Source: a virus. From it: a stretch of 64,000 nucleotides of DNA. The stretch is taken from IMG/VR virus record IMGVR_UViG_3300037164_000059, positions 1 through 64,000 of that record. The stretch is one strand, 5' to 3'. The notes under the pieces were generated by a model. That model made no database searches. It was not told the origin of the DNA and was given only the letters and a program-made list of their open reading frames with translations. A program made the position numbers and the translations under genes. This document shows positions 15,436-24,200 of the stretch, piece by piece (positions within the stretch are counted from its first letter, which is position 1; each line of letters starts with the position of its first letter).

Positions 15436-16863
15436 TTAATCAATATTTAAATTAGCGTTTAAATGCGCCAATAATCCTGTCTTATCGTTCCAGATAAAAC
15501 CATCTGCAGCTTTTATAGCACCTATAAAACCTTTCGAAAAATGCCATTGGTCAGTACCTGTCAAACTTGATAAATATCTAACAGTAACACCAAGGTCTTC
15601 GCTTAATACTTTTGCTTTATCTAAAACTGTGAATTTAATATCTTTTTTACGATGAATGTGCCCAATATGAAATTCATGATATAAAGTATTACTCCAATAT
15701 GGTTTAGATTCAATATCACTTGCCATTAATAATGGTAATGAATTTTCTTTTTCTTCACTACCATGAGTAAATCCAAGTAAAACATTACCGTGTTTATAAT
15801 ATTTTCGTGGTAAAGCATCGTTATTAACACATACTTGTTCATCACCATTAAACCATGCTTCTAAATATGAACCCATATAATAACTACGTTCAAAATCATG
15901 ATTGCCGGGAATTACAATTATATCAATTGGTACACCAATTTGTTTTAATATATTAATGCCATCAACCAAAAGTTTAACACCCACTGTAAATGTTTTTTGC
16001 CATCTAACATCTTCATCTTGACTAGTTTGATGACTTGTCGTATCAAACATATTATCTGAATTAAAAAAATCATTTCCAACTGGAAATAATATTCGGGTAA
16101 TAGGAAATCCACTTGCATGTCTTAATAATGTTTCAATTGCATTAATAAATCTTTTACTTGCGATTTTTATGTCATAATCCTCACCAGTTTCGCCATGCCA
16201 TGCTAATTTACCAAAATGTAAATCAAATATGCTAATTTCGAGTAAATTATTCTCTTCAGATTTTTTTTGTAATTTTGGAGTAACATTTAAAATAGGTGGT
16301 TTATACGTTTGTGCCATGTCAGCAAATATCTTTTGAATATCTATTGCTTCACTAAGTTGAACATCTTTTTCAAGACGTGCTTTAACTTGAAAGTTTTGAA
16401 TTGTTTCAGGATTTTCTTTTTTCCATGAAGTAACATCCCATTTATTAATTACAAAATCTTTTACTTTCCAAATATCTAAATCAACATCAGCTACTTCAAG
16501 TAATTCATCAAGAGTTTTTATGTGATTTACCGGATAATTTGAACCAGTTTTCCATTCAACTTCCATTTCATTTCCTTTACCAGTAATAGTTGTTTTTCCA
16601 TCTGATTTTTCTTTATTTATAATATTATCTTCTTTTATACTAAAACCACGATAATATTTATATTCTTCATATGCTTGATTAAATAATTCAAATAGTTCAT
16701 CTTCAAGAATTCCATTATAATATTCATCATATGCCAATGCTTTGATGTTTTTTACATATGTATCTGAATACCCACATTTTACTGAGGCTTCTTTAACCGA
16801 TATTTGATTTTTTGTTGCGTAATTAAGGATTTCTACTGCTTTTTCTATTCGTTCTTTTTTCAT
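15436..16863 (-). CDS. Calcineurin-like metallophosphoesterase with N-terminal HTH
   Basis: The central and C-terminal domain carries the metal-binding motifs of the calcineurin superfamily: FDLHFGKLAW, VGNDFFNSDN, IPGNHDFERS, FTHGSEE and GHIHRKKD. Substrates of such phage enzymes are usually nucleic acid ends or phosphomonoesters. The first 60 residues resemble a helix-turn-helix (ISVKEASVKCGYSDTYVKNI), suggesting DNA binding. The longer in-frame reading begins at a TTG (16905), so I start at the ATG at 16863. It neighbours RuvC-like resolvase, which fits a DNA-repair role. A GTATTTATA element lies 78 bases upstream, inside the end of the GIY-YIG gene. Confidence 0.82.
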   Translation of the reverse strand: MKKERIEKAVEILNYATKNQISVKEASVKCGYSDTYVKNIKALAYDEYYNGILEDELFELFNQAYEEYKYYRGFSIKEDNIINKEKSDGKTTITGKGNEMEVEWKTGSNYPVNHIKTLDELLEVADVDLDIWKVKDFVINKWDVTSWKKENPETIQNFQVKARLEKDVQLSEAIDIQKIFADMAQTYKPPILNVTPKLQKKSEENNLLEISIFDLHFGKLAWHGETGEDYDIKIASKRFINAIETLLRHASGFPITRILFPVGNDFFNSDNMFDTTSHQTSQDEDVRWQKTFTVGVKLLVDGINILKQIGVPIDIIVIPGNHDFERSYYMGSYLEAWFNGDEQVCVNNDALPRKYYKHGNVLLGFTHGSEEKENSLPLLMASDIESKPYWSNTLYHEFHIGHIHRKKDIKFTVLDKAKVLSEDLGVTVRYLSSLTGTDQWHFSKGFIGAIKAADGFIWNDKTGLLAHLNANLNID

Positions 16864-16907
16864 GTATATATAATTAGATAAAATTATTTTTTGATGTTTT
16901 GTCAAAC

Positions 16908-17246
16908 TTAATACAAATATACCAAAAACACAAGGTTTTTTATAAATACATTTCCACTTTTTTTCAAAAATACTAGATTTTCCTCAATTTTTTGACATTC
17001 TTTATTGAAAGTGGTTTCATTAATTACAGATAAATCAAACCATTCACCTTCTTTTTTTAAGTGTGAATATCTTCGTTGTAATGTTCTTTCGATTTGATGT
17101 GCAAATTCTGATTGATATGAATCAATTAATTTTAATTCAGAAGAGTTTCCCGTTTGCAATTCTTTTAGACGTTTATTTGGATGCTTAGATACTCCAATTT
17201 TATAATAACTATTTTCTAATGATTGAATTAAATATATGTATTTCAT
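16908..17246 (-). CDS. GIY-YIG nuclease (T5orf172/MUG113 type)
   Basis: A 112-residue GIY-YIG fold protein: YIYLIQSLENSYYKIGVS holds the two tyrosine-containing strands, with PNKRLKELQTGN (catalytic Arg) and GEWFDLS near 68-74 as in T5orf172/MUG113 nucleases. The last 15 residues are an odd hydrophobic tail (FIKNLVFLVYLY). They are encoded by DNA that also contains a GTATTTATA element, so the frame seems to run into the promoter of the gene downstream. Its ATG overlaps the RuvC-like stop as ATGA. Probably a small mobile endonuclease; a repair role is the alternative. Confidence 0.8.
   Translation of the reverse strand: MKYIYLIQSLENSYYKIGVSKHPNKRLKELQTGNSSELKLIDSYQSEFAHQIERTLQRRYSHLKKEGEWFDLSVINETTFNKECQKIEENLVFLKKSGNVFIKNLVFLVYLY
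16941..16949 (-). promoter_or_regulatory. GTATTTATA element inside the GIY-YIG gene 3' end
   Basis: Minus-strand ATGTATTTATAAAAAACC lies within the coding end of the GIY-YIG gene, 78 bases before the phosphoesterase ATG at 16863. A TAnnTTTG-like box (TATATTTG, 16921-16914) follows but has no -33 TTG at the proper distance. Together they suggest the phosphoesterase kept its own promoter. Confidence 0.5.
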
Positions 17247-17854
17247 TTAATTATTTTCAATTGTTTTAATCCAGCAAATCCAACAGCATAACTATCAGAC
17301 ATATCAAAACACATATCTTTTGGTTCTTTACTATCTTTTTTATAAAACCATTCAATTTGGGGTTCTAATTTACAAACTTTTTCCCAGATATACAACTTTT
17401 TCTTATCACGATATTCAGGTGGAAATGAAAGCGTTTCAACTTTTTCTCCCTTTTTAAATGTAACTTTAACTAATTCAGAACAAAATATTTTACGTGAGTC
17501 ATATACACTTATTTTCTTAGGATATAAACCAAATATAGTAAATAAAATATATCTACAAATACCATTGAATCCATATAATAATGATACTGTGTTCGCATTA
17601 TTGCTTCCACCAAGTGGTTCTTCTACAATAATATGTATTATTTCACCGTTAAGTTCATGTAATATACGTTCTTTATATTCATTTACATATTTTCTAAAAA
17701 TTTCTGCTTTATGAATATCTCTAATTTCAACAGGAATATTTTTATCAGTCTTTAATTCAAGATGTTTTAGTTCAATAAGTTTTCCTTTATCAGACCATAA
17801 AGCACTTCCAATATTAGTTGTACTTATATCTAATGACCATATGTATTTTTCCAT
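17243..17854 (-). CDS. RuvC-like Holliday junction resolvase
   Basis: RNase H-fold resolvase that cuts four-way junctions before packaging. All four expected acidic residues are visible: Asp9 in SLDISTTN, Glu78/Glu79 in IIVEEPLGG, and the C-terminal Asp184/Asp187 pair in DMSDSYAVG. At 203 residues it is slightly longer than bacterial RuvC. The C-terminal stop overlaps the GIY-YIG start as ATGA. The gene upstream is a small RHH protein. Confidence 0.85.
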   Translation of the reverse strand: MEKYIWSLDISTTNIGSALWSDKGKLIELKHLELKTDKNIPVEIRDIHKAEIFRKYVNEYKERILHELNGEIIHIIVEEPLGGSNNANTVSLLYGFNGICRYILFTIFGLYPKKISVYDSRKIFCSELVKVTFKKGEKVETLSFPPEYRDKKKLYIWEKVCKLEPQIEWFYKKDSKEPKDMCFDMSDSYAVGFAGLKQLKIIK

Positions 17855-17871
17855 AATAGCATCTTTATATA

Positions 17872-18105
17872 TTATACGTAATTTAAATGTTTTTCTTTAA
17901 ATTCGTCAATCATTTTTTGAATTGCTTTGGGGTTATCCAAATACAATTGTATAAGGTCTTCGATAACACCACCAATTTTTAAACTTTTTCCTTTACATAA
18001 TAACTTAAATCTATTATGTAAATCACCTTCAATTATAATAGATTTTGGTTTTGTATTACTGAGCGTAAGTAAATCTTTCATATTTTTATTATAAATTTTA
18101 TCCAT
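17872..18105 (-). CDS. Ribbon-helix-helix-type DNA-binding protein (77 aa)
   Basis: Residues 20-60 fit the RHH pattern: a short beta strand (KSIIIEGDLHNRFKLLC) then two helices (IGGVIEDLIQLYLDNP). Such proteins bind operators as dimers. It heads the transcript that continues into RuvC-like, GIY-YIG and phosphoesterase genes. A variant element GTATTTATT lies 8 bases before the ATG. It could be a transcriptional regulator acting on this phage's own promoters; its target is unknown. Confidence 0.65.
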   Translation of the reverse strand: MDKIYNKNMKDLLTLSNTKPKSIIIEGDLHNRFKLLCKGKSLKIGGVIEDLIQLYLDNPKAIQKMIDEFKEKHLNYV

Positions 18106-18112
18106 AATTTAT

Positions 18113-18121
18113 AATAAATAC
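18113..18121 (-). promoter_or_regulatory. Variant late-type element (GTATTTATT)
   Basis: Minus-strand TTAGTATTTATTATAAATT, 8 bases before the ATG at 18105. One mismatch from GTATTTATA. Confidence 0.5.
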
Positions 18122-18159
18122 TAAGAAACTATAAAAAAATATAAAATTTTATGATTATT

Positions 18160-18903
18160 TTAAAAATCAATTGCAAAAAGAAGTGTTCTGGAAATTGTTT
18201 CATCTTTTGGCACAGGGTCATTCAGTTTACCAATAGCAACTAAATTTTTATTACTATCAAATAATGCAACTTCACTAATATAAACTTTAGAAAAACCACC
18301 TTCCCAAGATAAATTAGTACTTGAATTAAATTCATTTAAATTTACATTGATTGACATGTCTGTAGTATAAACATCTGCTTTAATTTCGGTAGTTACATTT
18401 CCAAAAAAATATTCTTCATCACCAAAACATAATTGACCTGTTTGACTTGCTGATGGATAATTAAGATAGTCTAAATCATAAGTTAAATAATGAGTATAAT
18501 TTATGAATGGTATTTTAAAAACAATACTTGTTAAATCTTTTGCAGTTAATGGATTATGATGTCCAATAATTTGGTCGGTAACATCTAAATATTTCCAATC
18601 AGTTGATACTGGTTTTGGTATTGGTTGTCCGGGTTGATTAAAAATTCTTTGAAATATTACATATATTCTATTAACAGTATATCCTGTTGCAAGTGTAATA
18701 GCAGTATATCCTGTTGCACTACTTAAGAATTTAAAATCACTATTGTTTACAAAATTAATGCGAAGTTCTTCTACATTAATATTAGTAGTAATAAGTTGTG
18801 TGCTATTAATATAATTACAATGAATTGCTCGTCTATATCCTGCTGCTGTATTTCCAGTTGGAACTAATGCGTATGTTGCATAAATTGTATAAGTAGATGC
18901 CAT
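18160..18903 (-). CDS. Putative tail/baseplate structural protein (247 aa)
   Basis: A 247-residue, Thr/Asn/Tyr-rich beta-strand protein with no catalytic motif. The segment SKVYISEVALFDSNKNLVAIGKL near the end, read in pieces, recalls tail-fibre or baseplate-attached proteins of large myoviruses. It lies 6 bases after a gene with a conserved baseplate-type N-terminus and ends the tail block. Structural role inferred from composition and context. Confidence 0.65.
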   Translation of the reverse strand: MASTYTIYATYALVPTGNTAAGYRRAIHCNYINSTQLITTNINVEELRINFVNNSDFKFLSSATGYTAITLATGYTVNRIYVIFQRIFNQPGQPIPKPVSTDWKYLDVTDQIIGHHNPLTAKDLTSIVFKIPFINYTHYLTYDLDYLNYPSASQTGQLCFGDEEYFFGNVTTEIKADVYTTDMSINVNLNEFNSSTNLSWEGGFSKVYISEVALFDSNKNLVAIGKLNDPVPKDETISRTLLFAIDF

Positions 18904-18908
18904 ATTAT

Positions 18909-20222
18909 TTATGTATTAATTGTATAATTAGGAAGAGTCCAAGACCTATTTGATTTATATGACATTGCATATAATAGTTCTTGGTCTTCTATAACAAATA
19001 TTTTTAATTCAAGAAATACTTTACCAACAGAATATGGCGTTGATGATGTATCATTAACATCAACAAGATAATAATAAGCAGTTCTTAATCCATGATTAAC
19101 ATTTTTATCTGCAATATCATACATAGGATTTCCATCTGCTGAATATGCTTTTAATTTAAGTCCTAATTCTGTTTTTTTTGATTTATGCCACATTATTGTA
19201 GGAATTTCTAATACTGGTGAATCTAATAAAAATCCTTCCCCATAAACATTAGCTGGACTTGAATTTGTATAATGAATAACCCCCAATTTTTTATAAATAG
19301 GTGCTTGATTTTGAATATATGATACAAAACTACCAAATGCTTTGTTTTTAAATTGTGTATATTTTATATTTGCTGCTTTTACTCCTGCAATTTCTTCTGT
19401 AAATATAATTGACATATTCCAAAAAGGAAATATAATTGTTGGACATTGACTATTTTGTAAAAAAGATAAAACACTTTCATCAAGATATTCAGTAGAAGAC
19501 ATATTTGCTATAGTATCACCAGTATAATGAATTGTATTATAATAAATCATTGCACCTACAGTAATTCCTGAAGAAAGTCCCAACATACTAAAATCAGGTA
19601 ATTCTCTATCAACAGTAATATGACGACCATTTTTTGCTAAAGTACCTGATTTTATAGTAATAATTTTATACCATAAATAAGGTGAGGGATGATTTTTATA
19701 AACATAATATCCTGTATGGGGTGTCCATTTTATAAGTAATAAATCACCAGCTTTGGGTTCATTTCCACTTTTGCCATATGTTGGTGCTTTATATAATACA
19801 AGGTCTAAACCACCCACAATTTCATTTACTCGAACCATTGCATCTGGTTGTTTTACGTGATTACTATCTACAATAAAATAATCACCATCATTTGTAAAAA
19901 ATCCTATAGAATCTACTTTATTTTCAACACTATATGAACTAACTGGTATGCTTGATATTACATTATATGGGTCACCACTTAAATTTCTTGGAATGAAACT
20001 TAATACATTCGGATTCTTATCAACGGGTTTTAATATATTTGTATTAAATGCAGTATATCCAGTAGAAACAGCATTAACTGCATCTGTATATGCATAATCT
20101 ACTTCACTATCACCAATAGTATAATATTTAAAATTTAATTTACCTTGAGATAATAATTCTCTACCTTTTGATGTTAATTTTATGTCTATAACAATAGGGT
20201 CTTTTTTTTCAATAAATGCCAT
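18909..20222 (-). CDS. Putative tail/baseplate structural protein (437 aa)
   Basis: A 437-residue beta-rich protein. The N-terminus has a pattern found in virion proteins of large phages: LTSKGRELLSQGKLNF, then YYTIGDSEVDYAY. The rest shows repeated short strands, no membrane segment and no enzyme motif. It is the first gene after an exact GTATTTATA element at 20239, and the next tail gene follows after 5 bases. Probably part of the baseplate or a fibre-anchoring protein. Confidence 0.7.
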   Translation of the reverse strand: MAFIEKKDPIVIDIKLTSKGRELLSQGKLNFKYYTIGDSEVDYAYTDAVNAVSTGYTAFNTNILKPVDKNPNVLSFIPRNLSGDPYNVISSIPVSSYSVENKVDSIGFFTNDGDYFIVDSNHVKQPDAMVRVNEIVGGLDLVLYKAPTYGKSGNEPKAGDLLLIKWTPHTGYYVYKNHPSPYLWYKIITIKSGTLAKNGRHITVDRELPDFSMLGLSSGITVGAMIYYNTIHYTGDTIANMSSTEYLDESVLSFLQNSQCPTIIFPFWNMSIIFTEEIAGVKAANIKYTQFKNKAFGSFVSYIQNQAPIYKKLGVIHYTNSSPANVYGEGFLLDSPVLEIPTIMWHKSKKTELGLKLKAYSADGNPMYDIADKNVNHGLRTAYYYLVDVNDTSSTPYSVGKVFLELKIFVIEDQELLYAMSYKSNRSWTLPNYTINT

Positions 20223-20238
20223 TTAATTATTATTTAGA

Positions 20239-20247
20239 TATAAATAC
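20239..20247 (-). promoter_or_regulatory. GTATTTATA late-type promoter element
   Basis: Minus-strand TCTGTATTTATATCTAAATA, 17 bases before the ATG at 20222 of a tail gene. Confidence 0.65.
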
Positions 20248-20261
20248 AGAATAATTATTTT

Positions 20262-21215
20262 TTATATTATCTTGTATCTTGTATCTGCAAAAATACTATA
20301 TGGTGAACCAACAGTATAATGACCAATACAATTACATATACTACTAATATTTGCTGATGCAGTAGTATATGATGAACCATCAGTATTTGCTTCAGCACAT
20401 AATACAATAACATCATTTGAATCAACGAGAAATGGTGCGAATGAACCACTACATGAAAATGCTAATCTACTAACTCTTCCACCACCACGAATACAAGCAC
20501 CATTACAATAAACACTAACTGTACCACCTTCTGGGTCTGATGTTGCTCCTTTTACTACTGTCCAATTAATTGTTGGATAGAAACAATCGCCAGCAGTTCT
20601 TGTTATTGAATATATAAAACATGCACTTGATTCTACACTATCACCACTTCCAGATGTATCACAAAGACTACAAAGTGAAACTGTATTAACTAATGTTTGT
20701 TTACATTGAACACTGCCATATCCAATACCAACAGCACTTTTTGCAAATGCTCGAAAATATGTCATAGTATTTGATGCAAGACCACATGCTAAATTACTAA
20801 AAGGAACTCCTGCACCAATTACAGAACAAGTTGAATTTATTTTCAAATAAGTTGGATAATTTGAGTAAATTAAATTAGAATCTGTTCCCCATGCACTAAG
20901 TTGGGTATATAATATTCCATATTCCATAATTGGAGCATCACCTATAGTATTTACCTCACTATTATTTACAGGAAATTCTGTTGGTAAAGCAGCACCTGCA
21001 GTACCAGTACTTACTGTCGGTGAAGCAAGTGTTGCTGGTAATGTTGTACCAGTAAGTATATTACCATAATATGCAGTACCATTAACAATAAAATATGCTC
21101 TATATTCATATATAGTACTTGCTGACAAATTTGGAATTGACATAGTATATGAATTACTTGCGAGAGGTCCTGCAGTCAGAGTTGTTGTTGTCCAAGTTGG
21201 TGTTGGTGTTGGCAT
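20262..21215 (-). CDS. Fibronectin-like tail protein with Cys-rich C-terminal domain (317 aa)
   Basis: Starts with a Pro/Thr linker (MPTPTPTWTTTTL), followed by two fibronectin-type III-like units with the Bacteroidota surface-protein style: ASTIYEYRAYFIVNGTAYYG and SNTMTYFRAFAKSAVGIGYG. Residues 200-317 are rich in cysteine (CSLCDTSGSG, VYCNGACIRGGG) and share their layout and the ending YTVGSPYSIF with the C-terminus of the neighbouring 1509-residue protein. It is likely a fibre or decoration protein for host contact. An exact promoter element precedes it by 24 bases. Confidence 0.7.
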   Translation of the reverse strand: MPTPTPTWTTTTLTAGPLASNSYTMSIPNLSASTIYEYRAYFIVNGTAYYGNILTGTTLPATLASPTVSTGTAGAALPTEFPVNNSEVNTIGDAPIMEYGILYTQLSAWGTDSNLIYSNYPTYLKINSTCSVIGAGVPFSNLACGLASNTMTYFRAFAKSAVGIGYGSVQCKQTLVNTVSLCSLCDTSGSGDSVESSACFIYSITRTAGDCFYPTINWTVVKGATSDPEGGTVSVYCNGACIRGGGRVSRLAFSCSGSFAPFLVDSNDVIVLCAEANTDGSSYTTASANISSICNCIGHYTVGSPYSIFADTRYKII

Positions 21216-21239
21216 ATTATATTATTTTATTATATTATT

Positions 21240-21248
21240 TATAAATAC
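21240..21248 (-). promoter_or_regulatory. GTATTTATA late-type promoter element
   Basis: Minus-strand GAGTATTTATAAATAATA, 24 bases before the ATG at 21215. Confidence 0.65.
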
Positions 21249-21259
21249 TCATTATTTTA

Positions 21260-24200
21260 TTATTCTGGTGTTGGCTTACCACCACAACAGCAACAGCAAG
21301 AAATATTTGATGTTGTTTCACTTATTAAATATGGAGAACCAACAGTATATGTTCCAACACTATTTGTAATACCACCAATCCAAAGTTCAGCAATATCTGA
21401 TGCGCATTTTGTATTATCGCTTATAGCACATGTAAATAATTGTAAATTATCACTATGACATATAAGTTTAGTACCAAAACTACCATCATAATATCCACTA
21501 CCTTTACCAAGATTAGCAACACTACAATTCCATCCACTAATTGTAGTACCATTACATTTTACACAAACACAAGTAATATGATTTGCTGCACTTGTACCTT
21601 TACATATATAATAACAAATATTTACATAGTAACAATCACCAGCATTTGGTGGAGTAATAGTACCCGGTTGATATACATTGGTAGGATAACAATATCCACC
21701 AGTACAAGTAATTACATTTACTACATGTGTTTGTGGTACACCATTTTGTTCAAATACAACAATTTTAGGTATTCCAACTGTTGGCGTATATATTGTACAG
21801 CCAGTTCTTGCAACTGTAGTTGATTGTATTGTAACACTTTGTGTTATACCTGCTGGAGTTGGTGGGGCAGGTGTTTGTGGTGTTAACCAAGTAATTGGTG
21901 TTACTCCACATACAGCAGATACTGTAAAAGTATTACTTATTTCACCAACAATAGTTACATTACATACTTGAGATGTTGCTGGAATATTTGTAAATAATGT
22001 TGGTGTTACATTAAATGTTGCAGTACTTCCAATTGGTCTGTATTGCATACCATACCATTGAACATCAGCATAACGTTGAATTGCATAACCACCAGTATAA
22101 TAAAGTGCTGATGAAGAACTTGATGTACTTTGTTTTGTTTTACCTGATGGTGGTGTTGGGGGTGGTGTTGATAACGTTTTTAATGATAATGTATTACCAG
22201 TATCCGCAAGAACATCTGAATGAACAACTGCTTTATAATTATATACAGTACCTTCTAATAAACCATTTATTGTAAAACTAAATGAATTAGTTGAAGGTTT
22301 ACCTGATACAAAATGTTTTGTCCATGTTGTAGATGTTGATTTCTTATACATAACACCATATTCTCTTATAAGACTTAATCCGGTAATATTTTTACCACCA
22401 ATATTTATCATCGAGCCAATACCAGCAGTACCTGCTTTAGTTTCAACATATAAATCAATAGGTGATGGTTCTGGATTTTGTTTTATAATAAACATAGCAC
22501 CATCATCGCCCAAATATTGTACTGTTCCTCTATATGTTAAATTACCAACACCAATAGGTGGAATAGAATTTCCATAATCATAAGGATTTGGTTCTGGATT
22601 ATAATAATATGTTGTTCCAGATGGAGAGACGTTTACACCTCTCTTATACATGAATTTTTGTTTAGTAAATACAGTATTACGAATTAATAATCCACCCTTT
22701 TTTAATATAATTGTAGCTGACAATAATTGGTCTACAAATTTTTGAAAGAATGCATTATATTTACTTAAAAACGAATATAAGTTTTCAAAAGTATATCCAT
22801 TTGAATGCAAAGTATCTCCTGTTGGAAGCAATGCTCTTTGTAAATACATTTCATAAATTCTTAATAATGCAGGATACCAACCGCCTTTAAAATCTGATAT
22901 AGTTTTTCTATTTCTTGCATTAATCATTTTTCTTTGAATTAATTCAATAAATTCTAAAAATGATAATTTACTTATATCCCCAATTCCAAAACTATCTGAA
23001 ACAACTGGTGTGAATGCAGCATTTCCACCAACAAGATAATAAGCACTAAGAACATTCCCATATCTAAGACCATTTGGTAAATATACTTCGTATGGATTCA
23101 TTACGTTAATATCATAATCTCTATATGGTTCTAATGCAATACCATCTACTAAAAATTTAATATCAGATGCTTTATTTGCCTTATAATTTAATTTATAAAC
23201 ATACTTATTTGCACTAAGATTAAAATATATTTTACTATTATTAAAACTATCAATTCTTACCACTTCACTTCTTGCATTAATATCATTACTACCATGAACT
23301 TCAACATATGCTACTTGAACTTCTGGATTAATTGCTAAAAATGAAATTACATCTGTATTTTGTAAAATAATTTGACTATGACCAGTAGTATTATTTGGGT
23401 CAATAATATAATCTGCAGTAAATTGTGATGTGCCTTTTGTTAGTGCAATACCATTTATTGTTACTTGAACATCACCACGTGGAAAACTTGGTAATGGAAT
23501 ATATGTATATGGAAATTGTGGTTTAATACGTGTTACAATATATTGAATCGTAATACCTGTAACTGGTCGTGTTCCACCACTATAAATAAAAGTTGCTTCA
23601 ATAACATCTCTACGATTATTTGAATTTGTTGCATAATTACCATTTAAAATTGTAAAACTATTTCCAGAAACACTATAATCAGCACTTAAATATTCTGGGT
23701 CTAATACTTCTTCAGCAGTTAAATTACCCATACCAATAGGTGGAATATCACTACCATAACCATATGGGGGATTAAAAATACGTGGTGCGTTTAATAATAT
23801 ACCATTATAACGAACTTCAAAATAACCTTGAGTTTTATCATATGGTGTTGGAAGTTGAAATGTATTTGAAGTTCCAGTATAATCTAATGATATATTAACA
23901 TATGAATATGGTAATGTATATCCACTATTATTTGCTGGAAAATCTACATTTTTAATATAATCATAAACATCATATTCTATACCACGTGCCATATCTAATG
24001 CAATATCAACTTCTTTGGTATTAATTACAAGTTTACTATCTTTTTGATAATATTGTGGAGTATCATAATGAATTCTTGTTGTTGCACCCGTTTGAATCCA
24101 AGATTTTTTATTATCGACAGTTGAAGAAAGATTAAATCCTGCCATACGAAATACATCAAGATATGCTTGACCACTATCTGTATCTCCTGAAATTTGAAAA

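Noticed and set aside
21455-21823. 122-codon plus-strand frame rich in Thr, Ser and Ile opposite the 1509-residue tail gene
   Set aside because: It is an antisense shadow of a Thr/Val/Cys-rich coding region, with low complexity and no promoter.
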